This document shows, one piece after another, positions 44,359 to 52,461 of a stretch of DNA of 64,000 bases. The DNA is from Promethearchaeota archaeon (lineage in GTDB: Archaea > Asgardarchaeota > Lokiarchaeia > Sigyniarchaeales > SOKP01). The notes beneath the pieces were generated by a model, which worked only from the letters and a program-made list of their open reading frames with translations, searched no databases and was not told the origin of the DNA. The stretch lies in contig JAEOSU010000027.1 of the NCBI GenBank assembly GCA_016840165.1, forward strand, positions 1-64,000, written 5' to 3'. Every line of letters starts with the position of its first letter. The first letter of the stretch is position 1. A program made the position numbers and the translations under genes.

Positions 44359-44613
44359 TTAGGCTCCACCAGCTTGGGTTGCCATTACGGTTATTACATC
44401 TTTTTTAGGATGGATACCGACCTTAGCGAACTTTAGATTGTCGGGTAATACTTTTCCTTTGAAAATAAATTGGATCGCTAAAATTGGATTAAGTTTATAC
44501 TCTCTTTGAACAGTTTTCTTAATTTCTGCTATAGATTGATTAGGATCTACCTCAATAAGCTTAATTGCTTGATCGGGTGGAACACCAGTAAGTCTAAATC
44601 GATATTGGGTAAT
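44359..44613 (-). CDS. Ubiquitin-like protein ending in Gly-Gly-Ala
   Basis: A beta-grasp protein of 84 residues counted from an ATT at 44613. The core runs VDPNQSIAEIKKTVQREYKL, then IQFIFKGKVLPDNLKF, then VGIHPKKDVITVM, which aligns with ubiquitin IENVKAKIQ, LIFAGKQLEDG and IQKESTLHLVL. The chain ends TQAGGA, so one residue after Gly-Gly would need removal before activation. No ATG, GTG or TTG is in frame. AAGGTG at 44621-44626 is 7 nt before ATT, which supports an AUU start. Alternatively, losing one A from the A6 run (44615-44620) would give GTG-AAA-AAG-ATT. The E1-like gene is about 5 kb away. Confidence 0.8.
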   Translation of the reverse strand: MTQYRFRLTGVPPDQAIKLIEVDPNQSIAEIKKTVQREYKLNPILAIQFIFKGKVLPDNLKFAKVGIHPKKDVITVMATQAGGA

Positions 44614-44768
44614 CTTTTTTCACCTTGAGTTTTTTTATAATTTGATAATTTTATCTTAATTTAATAATTAGTCTTGTAATTAAGATATAAGGTAAACGGT
44701 CTAACAGAGTATACTTTAGTATGAGTATTATGCTCATATATAAAGAAAAATTGAGATTCTCACTAATT

Positions 44769-44954
44769 TTAAAATCGAAACGGTTCTGGGGGCGGAGTAG
44801 GTGGACCAGGTGGATAAGGTCCGGGAGATGGACCTGGTCTCGATGGACCACGTCCTATTCGGTTTTCGATTTGTGAAATTCTTGCTTCTATTTTGCCTAG
44901 TCTCTCTTCTATTCTTTTTATTCTTTCAATTATATTTGGAGTGTCTATTCCCAT
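44769..44954 (-). CDS. Miniprotein with coiled coil and proline-rich tail
   Basis: A 61-residue frame. Residues 7-33 are a short coiled coil (IERIKRIEERLGKIEARISQ). The tail is rich in Pro and Gly, with PPGPPTPPPEPF at the end. This resembles ligands of SH3, WW or profilin-like domains. It lies 155 nt upstream of the ubiquitin-like gene on the same strand. There are no other supporting features, so it could be a chance frame. The regular heptads and the biased tail favour a real gene. Confidence 0.5.
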   Translation of the reverse strand: MGIDTPNIIERIKRIEERLGKIEARISQIENRIGRGPSRPGPSPGPYPPGPPTPPPEPFRF

Positions 44955-45142
44955 TATTTAAATTCACATTCTTTTTACATTTTTATATTTTGATTATATT
45001 GATTAATTAAAATCTTCAAGATCAATTTATATCTAAGAAATCCCGACTTTAATCATTACTTAAAGATTAAGGTACTATACCAAATCTATAGTAAAATGTG
45101 TCATTATTAAAAATAAGTCTAAGTATAGGAAAAAAGTACAAC

Positions 45143-45150
45143 TTTATATA
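45143..45150 (+). promoter_or_regulatory. TATA-like box for the wHTH regulator gene
   Basis: TTTATATA is centred 27 nt before the ATG at 45174, the distance expected for a leaderless transcript. A purine-rich stretch (GTACAAC) just upstream may act as the BRE. No SD site is seen before the ATG. Confidence 0.4.
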
Positions 45151-45173
45151 TTAGAAAATGATATTAATTTTGT

Positions 45174-46265
45174 ATGGAAAGCTGGAATATTTCGAAAAAA
45201 TTGAAAAATGACATGTTAAAGAAATCTGCTAACATTGAAGATAATAGCCGACGAATATTATTTATCTTAAGAAATTTAGGGCCGCAGAGGTTTACCAATT
45301 TAGTAAAATATTCAAATTTAAGCCGATCCACGGTTTCTAAATATCTTAAGCTTCATAGTAAGAATAATAACGTCGAACAGAAATTAATTACTGATAAAGA
45401 TACCAATAATCAGTATCAAGGTTATGTCATTACCGAAAAAGGAATAGAGAAATTGGGCGAGGGTCCATTAAGACTAAAAGATGAGCTTTTAATTATCAAT
45501 GAATTAAAGGAAAATGTACGTAGACTTGAGGAACTAATAGCCTTTTTCAAAAAAATTAATTTGGAAGACCCTTTTATCATCCATATCATAAGAATAGTAT
45601 CGAAAATAGGAGATAATTTTTTTGAACTACAGCAAGATAGAGATTTGTTTTTATCATTGTTTTACATCTTTTATAATTCAATTCTCGGTCAGGGTGCATT
45701 AGCAAATAGATATTGGCGTTTTTATAAAGATGGAAGTCAAAAATTTAAAGGATATAAATTAAATATTGACCAGTTCTGTAAACTTTTTGAAGTGAGAAAG
45801 GAAGCAATAAATTATTTAGCTCGATTAAAATTAATTCAAAGCGATTTTGGATTTTATTTAATTAAACGTGAGAATAGTGACTTCTATTTTCATGAAGAGG
45901 ATCTACTCGGCACTACAACTTTAAGACTTATTAGGGATAGGTTGTTTGATGAGATAATAAATTTACAGGAAGGTATATCAGAAGCAATATTTAACTTAGA
46001 CATCATGTCTGAAGAAATAGCGGAACAATTAAGTGAAATGGGTCTAATCTGGGGAGCAATTAAACACCAATTTCAGTTATTATTAGTAAATCTAATAGTA
46101 AAAATAGCGATTGATATGGGTTTTTTAGATATAGAACGAGAAAAACTAATGAATGCAGTTGCTCAATCGAAAATGCTCACTCTCTCTAATGAAGGTAAAA
46201 TGCTGCAGGAATCAATAGAAGAGGGGAAAATTTTACTTTCAAATTTAAATATTCTTACAACGTAA
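45174..46265 (+). CDS. Winged-helix DNA-binding protein, unknown
   Basis: A 363-residue protein. An N-terminal winged helix (about residues 25-90) shows RILFILRNLGPQRFTNLVK, YSNLSRSTVSKYLKLH as the recognition helix and GYVITEKGIEKLG as the wing. The rest is helical with several hydrophobic segments (for example SLFYIFYNSILGQGALANRY). A second small winged helix may lie near FCKLFEVRKEAINYLARLKL. It is probably a transcription regulator with a sensory/dimer part. The target is unknown. The gene begins 219 nt after the miniprotein and 31 nt before the DUF362 gene. Confidence 0.65.
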   Translation: MESWNISKKLKNDMLKKSANIEDNSRRILFILRNLGPQRFTNLVKYSNLSRSTVSKYLKLHSKNNNVEQKLITDKDTNNQYQGYVITEKGIEKLGEGPLRLKDELLIINELKENVRRLEELIAFFKKINLEDPFIIHIIRIVSKIGDNFFELQQDRDLFLSLFYIFYNSILGQGALANRYWRFYKDGSQKFKGYKLNIDQFCKLFEVRKEAINYLARLKLIQSDFGFYLIKRENSDFYFHEEDLLGTTTLRLIRDRLFDEIINLQEGISEAIFNLDIMSEEIAEQLSEMGLIWGAIKHQFQLLLVNLIVKIAIDMGFLDIEREKLMNAVAQSKMLTLSNEGKMLQESIEEGKILLSNLNILTT

Positions 46266-46296
46266 TAATTTTAAATTTTTAAAGATAAGATGTCTT

Positions 46297-47514
46297 ATGC
46301 TCAAAAGTATCGTTGCGATTCAAAAGATTAATAACGATGATGCAAAGAGTGCAGTGTTTAAAGCTCTCAATATGATTAATGCTGAAAAGCTCATGAATAA
46401 GGACAATATGTTGGTAGTTTTAAAACCAAACCTTTTAATTGGAAAACCTCCTGAAAGAGCGGTATGTACCCACCCTGAGATTGTTCGTTCCGTTATTCAA
46501 TGGGTTAAGCAATTTAACCCATCAAAAATTATAGTATGTGATTCAGCAGGAGGTCAAAAACCAGGAGTGACCGAAGCTGCAATGAGAGACAGCGGAATTG
46601 ATAAAGTCTGTGAGGAAGAGGGCGTAGAATGTATCCCTTTCGAAAAAACGGAAAGAATTATTTATAAGGTTGAGAATCCCCTTGAACTTCAGGAATTTTC
46701 AAGTTCTCATCTACTAAAAGATGCAGATCTCATAATTAATCTTCCTAAAATTAAAACTCATGGCCAATGTAAGCTTACTTGTTGTATTAAAAATATGTTC
46801 GGAACCGTATTACTCGCAAATAAACCTAAAACTCATGCTCAAGCGGCGACATTAGATCGATTCACTTCAGCACTAGTCGACATTTATTCCGTTTCGAAAC
46901 CACAATTAACAATAATAGATGGATTTTATGCGATGGAGGGACAAGGGCCCTCGAGTGGCGATCCTGTAAAATTAGACTTAATTTTAGCAGGTTATGATGG
47001 CGTAGCATTAGATAGAACAGTATGTGAAATAATTGGGTTTAATCCTAATGAAATTCTCTATTTAGCAAAAGCCGAACAAAAAAATCTTGGAACAACTATT
47101 CTATCTCAAATAAAGTTTATAGGCGAATCCATTGAGAATGTTAAAAGAAAGTTTAAACCTCCAAAGATTAGGCCCGTTTCGATGCCATTACCAAAATGGC
47201 TAGCGGATTACGTCGGACGGACAATTTTTAAAGCAAGAGTAAAATTTAATCGTGATAAATGTAGATTATGTTCTACATGCTGGACTAACTGTCCAGTAGG
47301 TGCTATCACACCTCCGGAGCTAATTAAGAAGGGAAATATCCCTGAATGGAATAAAAGTAAATGCATAACCTGCTTTTGTTGTGTTGAGCTGTGTCCTTAT
47401 GAAGCTGTTAAGTTTAGTATAAATTATATAAAAAATGCTTTATTCTCGTGGATGGGCTTAGGTTTAGTTGGATTTGTAGTTTTATTATCATTAATTATTT
47501 TATGGATAATTTAA
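46297..47514 (+). CDS. DUF362 domain protein with two 4Fe-4S clusters and a C-terminal anchor
   Basis: A 405-residue protein. The DUF362 part (residues 1-300) has VLKPNLLIGKPPERAVCTHP, CDSAGGQKPGVTEAAMRDSG and LPKIKTHGQCKLTCCIKNMFG. The ferredoxin part (about 320-375) has CRLCSTCWTNCP and CITCFCCVELCP, each binding one 4Fe-4S cluster. A single hydrophobic segment ends the chain (GLGLVGFVVLLSLIILWII), which would anchor it to the membrane. It may pass electrons to a membrane acceptor. The family reaction is unknown. Confidence 0.85.
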   Translation: MLKSIVAIQKINNDDAKSAVFKALNMINAEKLMNKDNMLVVLKPNLLIGKPPERAVCTHPEIVRSVIQWVKQFNPSKIIVCDSAGGQKPGVTEAAMRDSGIDKVCEEEGVECIPFEKTERIIYKVENPLELQEFSSSHLLKDADLIINLPKIKTHGQCKLTCCIKNMFGTVLLANKPKTHAQAATLDRFTSALVDIYSVSKPQLTIIDGFYAMEGQGPSSGDPVKLDLILAGYDGVALDRTVCEIIGFNPNEILYLAKAEQKNLGTTILSQIKFIGESIENVKRKFKPPKIRPVSMPLPKWLADYVGRTIFKARVKFNRDKCRLCSTCWTNCPVGAITPPELIKKGNIPEWNKSKCITCFCCVELCPYEAVKFSINYIKNALFSWMGLGLVGFVVLLSLIILWII

Positions 47515-47532
47515 TTATAGAGGTGAAATAGT

Positions 47533-47718
47533 GTGGCCTGGGGTGGATCTTTAAATAAAGATGGGTCTGATTATATTCGGAAATTAAAGGAAATAGAAAA
47601 GATCCTTAATTTTTTAGATGATTTTAAAAAATCACTAAAAGATGAGGAGAAAAAGAAAGTTGCTGAAGTAATAGATATCATTACAGATCATTTTAAAACT
47701 CTTTTCCAGGATAAATGA
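47533..47718 (+). CDS. Small helical protein, unknown
   Basis: A 61-residue frame starting with GTG at 47533. GAGGTGAA at 47520-47527 gives a Shine-Dalgarno site with a short spacer. Residues 15-58 are two amphipathic helices rich in Lys, Asp and Glu. No family is recognised. It lies 18 nt after the DUF362 gene on the same strand, so co-transcription is likely. Whether the protein is real depends on conservation. Confidence 0.5.
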   Translation: MAWGGSLNKDGSDYIRKLKEIEKILNFLDDFKKSLKDEEKKKVAEVIDIITDHFKTLFQDK

Positions 47719-47721
47719 AAT

Positions 47722-48294
47722 TTATTTTAGCGATTCTAATACCTTTTTTATAATTTGGATAACAATATCAGCGGATCTTTGCATCGGTTCTGTTAAATGA
47801 ATTTCAAAAAAAGGGAGATCAATATTATTACTTAAATCTTCTAAATTTAATTCATCTTTTTTATATTGACGAAGCTCTGTAAATCCTTCAAGACTTTCGG
47901 GTACAAAACCTATCATAAAAACTTGCAGAGTCTGTATCTTATTGGTTAACAAATCAATAACGATATGAACTGGAATAGTATGTGAAGAAATAGGAATGTA
48001 ATTGCACATATTATCTCGTTCAAGGATACTTATTGTACCTGGTTCTTGCTTTAAAGTACAAGTATCGAAAAGAACCAAATGGGAAGGATGAAAGTTTAAA
48101 ATATCATCTATTCTTGCCATAGGATCAATTCCAGCGTTTATAAAGAGAAATTTATGATTTGATAGATGAAGTAATTTACTGATGATATAGGGGCCGACGC
48201 CATCATCAGTTAATTTCTCTTCTCCAATCCCCATAAAGACAATTTTCAAAGCATCTTTAAGTTTTGAATAAATTTTGTTAAATAACTCTTCCAT
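47722..48294 (-). CDS. Hydrogenase maturation protease-like (HycI/HyaD family)
   Basis: A 190-residue protein. The family parts are FMGIGEEKLTDDGVGPYI (residues 19-36, metal-sensing Asp), LVLFDTCTLKQEPGTI with the next Asp, and SSHTIPVHIVIDLL with the His. These proteases cut the C-terminal tail of NiFe hydrogenase large subunits. No hydrogenase subunit is in the window, so its target lies elsewhere. It is convergent with the small helical protein after 3 nt. Confidence 0.85.
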   Translation of the reverse strand: MEELFNKIYSKLKDALKIVFMGIGEEKLTDDGVGPYIISKLLHLSNHKFLFINAGIDPMARIDDILNFHPSHLVLFDTCTLKQEPGTISILERDNMCNYIPISSHTIPVHIVIDLLTNKIQTLQVFMIGFVPESLEGFTELRQYKKDELNLEDLSNNIDLPFFEIHLTEPMQRSADIVIQIIKKVLESLK

Positions 48295-48427
48295 TCCTTT
48301 TTAAGAAATTTAGCATCCCAAATTAATTTTGAGTTATTTCATATATAGTTAATCATATCCCAAATTAAGATCTCATTTATTAGAACACCAAGGAAAATCT
48401 TTTATTTTACTAAGGGTTGATTTTATT

Positions 48428-49309
48428 ATGTTATTAAAGGGAAAAAATATTATAATTACTGGCGCTGGAAGAGGTATCGGGAGGGCAATTTCCATTGCTT
48501 GCGCAAAAGAAGGTGCTAACCTCGGATTAATCTCCCGAACTCTGGAAGAAATAAGTGAAACTAAAGATATTATTCAATCTCAAGCAAGCTCTTCAAAAGT
48601 GGTTATAAAGGTGGCAGATGTGACGAAATACGATGATTTATCAAAAGCATTTAAGGAATTCTACGATGAATTAGGACAATTTAATGGAGTTGTTGCAAAT
48701 GCGGGATATTCTCGAATGTGGGCAACACACGAGTTTATTAATGAGAAGTTTTCCGAGATTTTAGATATTAATGTTTTGGGGGTGTTTTATACTTTCAAAG
48801 CCGCTTATGGATTCATGAAGAAGGATGATAAAAAGGATAAGGCACGGTTTTTAATAACTGGTAGTGAGGCTTATCCCTATGCACCCCAAAGATTGACAGC
48901 ATATGTTGCTAGTAAGTATGCTGTGGTTGGTATGCAAAAGGCGATGGCTACTGAGTATAAACGAGAAAATATCACATTTAATATGGTTTTGCCAACACAG
49001 GTTGATACACGATTGCTAAGAGGGAAGAATGCAGGAGATGGGAATAAACCTGATCACGTTTTAAATCCAACGGAGTTAAACGATTACTATCTCTTTTTAC
49101 TTAGTGATGATGCCAATAAAGTTGATGATACGCTTATTTTTACATATGATATCCAGGATATAAAAAAGCTTTTACATGATGCTCCAGTAGATAAAAATGA
49201 TAGTTGGGATAATTTTAAAGATTATTTAAAAGAAAAGTCATCAGAATTGTATGAGAAAGTCAAAAACCTAGGAAAGTTAATTGACTTCATAATTTCGCGG
49301 GAAAAATAG
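48428..49309 (+). CDS. Short-chain dehydrogenase/reductase
   Basis: A 293-residue SDR. The cofactor motif is TGAGRGIGRAISIACAKEGA (residues 11-30), with NAG at about 95. The catalytic Ser, Tyr and Lys appear in LITGSEAYP and YVASKYA. ISRTLEE after beta 2 suggests NADP use. The C-terminal 60 residues (DDTLIFTYDIQDIKKLLHDA onward) are longer than usual and charged. Substrate unknown. It stands alone. Confidence 0.85.
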   Translation: MLLKGKNIIITGAGRGIGRAISIACAKEGANLGLISRTLEEISETKDIIQSQASSSKVVIKVADVTKYDDLSKAFKEFYDELGQFNGVVANAGYSRMWATHEFINEKFSEILDINVLGVFYTFKAAYGFMKKDDKKDKARFLITGSEAYPYAPQRLTAYVASKYAVVGMQKAMATEYKRENITFNMVLPTQVDTRLLRGKNAGDGNKPDHVLNPTELNDYYLFLLSDDANKVDDTLIFTYDIQDIKKLLHDAPVDKNDSWDNFKDYLKEKSSELYEKVKNLGKLIDFIISREK

Positions 49310-49381
49310 CTTTTCAACACAACGTTCTATTCGTAATATAATTAAGTTCATTAGAAATCAATGATTGTATACTAATAGAAA

Positions 49382-49999
49382 ATGACCGAAAAAGCGAATG
49401 ATAACAGCGAGAAAACGCAATTTGAGGGGATCATTGAAAAGGATAAAGTAATCCTTATTGATAAAAATGCAATTGATGAGTTTTACTATAATTCCTATAT
49501 CGGAACACTAGAAGAGTCTAGTAAGAGTGAAATTAAGTTAATTTTGGATCCTATTGAAGTACTTTTATTGAGCGAACGTAATAGAATTTTATTATGGAAA
49601 GATAATGTTAAAAAAAATCAATTATATGATTTTGAAAGTCTACTAACATATTTTACCAAGTTTGATCAACGATTATGGCAGAAGTACATTATTTATATGG
49701 ATTTAAGAAAACGTGGATATATCGTTAGACCTGGATATGGTGAGGGAATCGATTTTCTCGTATATAAACGTGGATCGGACTTTGAAAATGATTCTGCTAA
49801 ATATTTGATATATCCAGTATTTGAAGGAGATCCTGTTGAGTTAAAGGAGTTAGATAGAATGTCACGAGTCGCTTTAAGCTCTCGGAAAGATTTAATTGTT
49901 GCAACTGTCGATAGATTAAGTAAACCAATTTACTATAGCGTAAACAAATTTGAAATAATTAATAAAATTAATTTAGATGAAAGAGAATATGCCCGATAG
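49382..49999 (+). CDS. endA: tRNA-splicing endonuclease-like subunit lacking the catalytic His
   Basis: A 205-residue EndA homologue. The C-terminal nuclease domain has YIVRPGYGEGIDFLVYKRG, which keeps the catalytic Tyr128, and SSRKDLIVATVD with Lys169. At the third site the usual H(A/S)KYLV reads DSAKYLI, with Ser138 where the His should be. It may be the structural partner of a heteromeric (alpha-beta) enzyme whose catalytic partner is elsewhere, or a weak enzyme. Its last 11 nt overlap the PIN-KH ATPase gene. The substrate may include the intron-bearing tRNA-Leu of this window. Confidence 0.75.
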   Translation: MTEKANDNSEKTQFEGIIEKDKVILIDKNAIDEFYYNSYIGTLEESSKSEIKLILDPIEVLLLSERNRILLWKDNVKKNQLYDFESLLTYFTKFDQRLWQKYIIYMDLRKRGYIVRPGYGEGIDFLVYKRGSDFENDSAKYLIYPVFEGDPVELKELDRMSRVALSSRKDLIVATVDRLSKPIYYSVNKFEIINKINLDEREYAR

Positions 50000-51641
50000 A
50001 TTTGCTTGTGATACTTCCGTCATATTTAACGGATTAATCATTGATCTAATAGAAGATGGTGAATTAGGAGATCATCCTGAAATCTTCATTTCAAATATAG
50101 TTGTAGCCGAAGTCGAATATCGTACAAACATTCAAAAAGAAATCGGATTCTATGGATTAAATGTATTAAAAAAATTGCGACAATTCCATAATGAAGGAAA
50201 GATAACTCTAAATGTTATTGGTCACCGCCCCACTCGAGAAGAAATAAAGATGGCTCCGGGAGGAGAATTAGATGCCCTGATTCGAGAAAATGCAGGTGAA
50301 AATGATGCAATTTTGATAACTGCTGACAAAATCCAAGGAGATGTAGGCGTTTTTGAAGGCATTGAAGTAATGCTAGTAAAGGAAAAAGTACTCCATAAGG
50401 AAATCACTCCAGATTCCTTAAGAATCATGACTTTTTTTGATGAAGATACGATGAGCATCCATTTAAAACGAGGATTACCTCCATATGCAAAAAAAGGAAG
50501 TCCTGGAAATTGGTATATGGAGCAAGTAGGAGATGAGATAATTGATAAGAAGAAAATTGAAGAGATTGCATTAGAAATCATAGAATATGTACGAGAAGAC
50601 CCACATTCTTTTATAGAAATAGAAAAATATGGTGCAGTGGTCACCCAATTACGAGATTTACGTATTGTAATCACTCGACCACCGTTTTCGAATGATGTAG
50701 AAATAACCGCTGTCAAACCTCTTGTTAATTTGACTTTAGACGATTATTCATTAGATATGCGAATTCGAAAGAGGTTAGAAAAAGCAGAAGGGATATTAGT
50801 TTCTGGTTCTCCAGGAGCAGGAAAAAGTACTTTCTCAGCAGCCTTAGCAAATTATTATTCACAAAAAAATATGGTAGTGAAAACATTAGAAAGTGTAAGG
50901 GATTTACAAGTTAATCCTAATATTACCCAATATACTAAGTTGGAGGGTAGCTTAGAGAAATCTGCCGACATTCTCTTGCTTGTGAGACCTGATTTCACTA
51001 TTTTTGATGAAGTCAGAACAACTAAAGATTTTCAAATTTTTGCAGACTTTAGATTGTCCGGAGTAGGAATGGTAGGGGTTGTTCATTCTTCATCTGCTAT
51101 AGATGCTGTCCAAAGGTTTATAGGTCGTGTTGAGCTTGGGATGCTTCCCTCAATAATCGATACCATTATTTTTATTGAGAATGGCGATGTTTCCACAGTT
51201 CTCGCATTAAAAATGACTGTCAAAGTCCCCCATGGATTTCGGGATAAAGATTTGGCTAGACCAGTAGTGGAGGTTAGAGATTATTTAACTAAGAAATTAG
51301 AATTCGAAATGTATTCTTTTGGACAAGATATTGTTGTTAACCCGATAAACCCTTCAAAATCAAAAAGTGAACGACGTAATTTCGATTTCAATCTTGATAA
51401 ATGGCAAAAAAGTGGTAAAAGAATTTCCTTAGATATTATCGAATTCAAGAAAAAGTTAATTATACGTGCTGATGAAGATTTTGCTAGCAGGAATATAGAT
51501 GTGTATGCTGGTAATCATATTATCTTCAGCGGTTCCTTAAGTAGGAATGCAGAAATATCACTCTCAATGCCTAACCGAGAGGCGAAACAAATACAAAAAG
51601 AATTAAGAAAAAATTCTGATATCTATGGAATTTTAAAATAA
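49989..51641 (+). CDS. PIN domain-AAA/VirB11-like ATPase-KH protein (COG1855)
   Basis: A 550-residue conserved archaeal protein. The N-terminal PIN domain (about 1-135) has CDTSVIFNGLIID, EVEYRTNI, GGELDALI and ITADK. The middle holds the ATPase with Walker A SGSPGAGKSTFSAAL and Walker B LLLVRPDFTIFDEVR. A basic C-terminal part (residues 455-550) with KKLIIRADEDFASRNIDVYAG is KH/S1-like. It is likely an RNA-processing machine. The ATG at 49989 is preferred over one at 49977, which overlaps the EndA frame more. The overlap with endA suggests coupled expression. Confidence 0.85.
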   Translation: MPDRFACDTSVIFNGLIIDLIEDGELGDHPEIFISNIVVAEVEYRTNIQKEIGFYGLNVLKKLRQFHNEGKITLNVIGHRPTREEIKMAPGGELDALIRENAGENDAILITADKIQGDVGVFEGIEVMLVKEKVLHKEITPDSLRIMTFFDEDTMSIHLKRGLPPYAKKGSPGNWYMEQVGDEIIDKKKIEEIALEIIEYVREDPHSFIEIEKYGAVVTQLRDLRIVITRPPFSNDVEITAVKPLVNLTLDDYSLDMRIRKRLEKAEGILVSGSPGAGKSTFSAALANYYSQKNMVVKTLESVRDLQVNPNITQYTKLEGSLEKSADILLLVRPDFTIFDEVRTTKDFQIFADFRLSGVGMVGVVHSSSAIDAVQRFIGRVELGMLPSIIDTIIFIENGDVSTVLALKMTVKVPHGFRDKDLARPVVEVRDYLTKKLEFEMYSFGQDIVVNPINPSKSKSERRNFDFNLDKWQKSGKRISLDIIEFKKKLIIRADEDFASRNIDVYAGNHIIFSGSLSRNAEISLSMPNREAKQIQKELRKNSDIYGILK

Positions 51642-51698
51642 TGTGAGTTTGGTAAAAATTTATAATTATTGTTGAGCCTAAGTATTATGATTTTAAAT

Positions 51699-52346
51699 TT
51701 AGAGTTTAAAATCTTCTTCTAAATTTAAAATAATAAGATTATCCATGATGAAAAAGACATACTTTAGATTTTTAAAATTCCTTAATGATAAACCAAATTC
51801 ACTTAAATAAAGACCAGATCTCATTATACCGTTTAATGCAAGTAATAGAAGCAAAGATGCTAAAGATAACACAAAATTTAGTTCTACAAAATAGATTGCT
51901 AAGAAAGTAATAACCAATGTGGTACAACCAATTAATACATTTAGCTTTCTATAAAATGGAGAATAGACTTTTACAATTGAACCTTTTAAAATAGCAGCCA
52001 ATCCTATTAGAAGCACTGGAATTGAGACAAAAAAAACCACATAACTTAAAGTAACATGTGGATATGAAAAGATCAACCAAAACATAAAAGCGGAGAATAA
52101 CATATAAAAAGTACCTAGAATTGTTTTGACGACTTTCATGATAATAGTCCTATCTTTATTAGTAAAAAGTCTATAAAAATAATATAACCCATATATGAAA
52201 AGGGAGGAGAGTGGGTAAATTATAAGCGACATAATCAAAAATAGTCTAAAATATATAAATAAAAATATAATACCGATAATTAATATCCCAGATATTATAT
52301 TATCGCATCGTAATTTTCTTTTATTCACTAATTCGTTAATATCCAT
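51699..52346 (-). CDS. Integral membrane protein, unknown
   Basis: A 215-residue protein with about six hydrophobic segments. Examples are IISGILIIGIIFLFIYFRLF (19-38) and VVFFVSIPVLLIGLAAILKG. The N-terminus ELVNKRKLRCDN and the C-terminus are charged. No family or catalytic motif is recognised. The gene is convergent with the PIN-KH ATPase gene and has its own AT-rich upstream region. Function unknown. Confidence 0.55.
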   Translation of the reverse strand: MDINELVNKRKLRCDNIISGILIIGIIFLFIYFRLFLIMSLIIYPLSSLFIYGLYYFYRLFTNKDRTIIMKVVKTILGTFYMLFSAFMFWLIFSYPHVTLSYVVFFVSIPVLLIGLAAILKGSIVKVYSPFYRKLNVLIGCTTLVITFLAIYFVELNFVLSLASLLLLLALNGIMRSGLYLSEFGLSLRNFKNLKYVFFIMDNLIILNLEEDFKL

Positions 52347-52461
52347 GATAAGAATTGAGTGCTATTATATTTATATTTAGCATGGAAATTTATATATTTT
52401 TTTATTTATCACTTTGAAAAAGTGAATTGATGAAAGAATATTTGATTTAAGGTACGCTAAT

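Noticed and set aside
44224-44436. Plus-strand frame of 70 codons rich in Lys and Tyr
   Set aside because: It overlaps the 3' end of the ubiquitin-like gene on the other strand, and its product has no fold-like pattern. The minus-strand frame is far more convincing.
44651-44851. Minus-strand frame of 66 codons overlapping the miniprotein
   Set aside because: Its start is inside the proline-rich tail coding region and the product is an irregular hydrophobic stretch, a shadow of the other frame.
50222-50716. Minus-strand frame of 164 codons inside the PIN-KH ATPase gene
   Set aside because: It lies wholly within a conserved gene and has a Ser/Ile-rich product without motifs.
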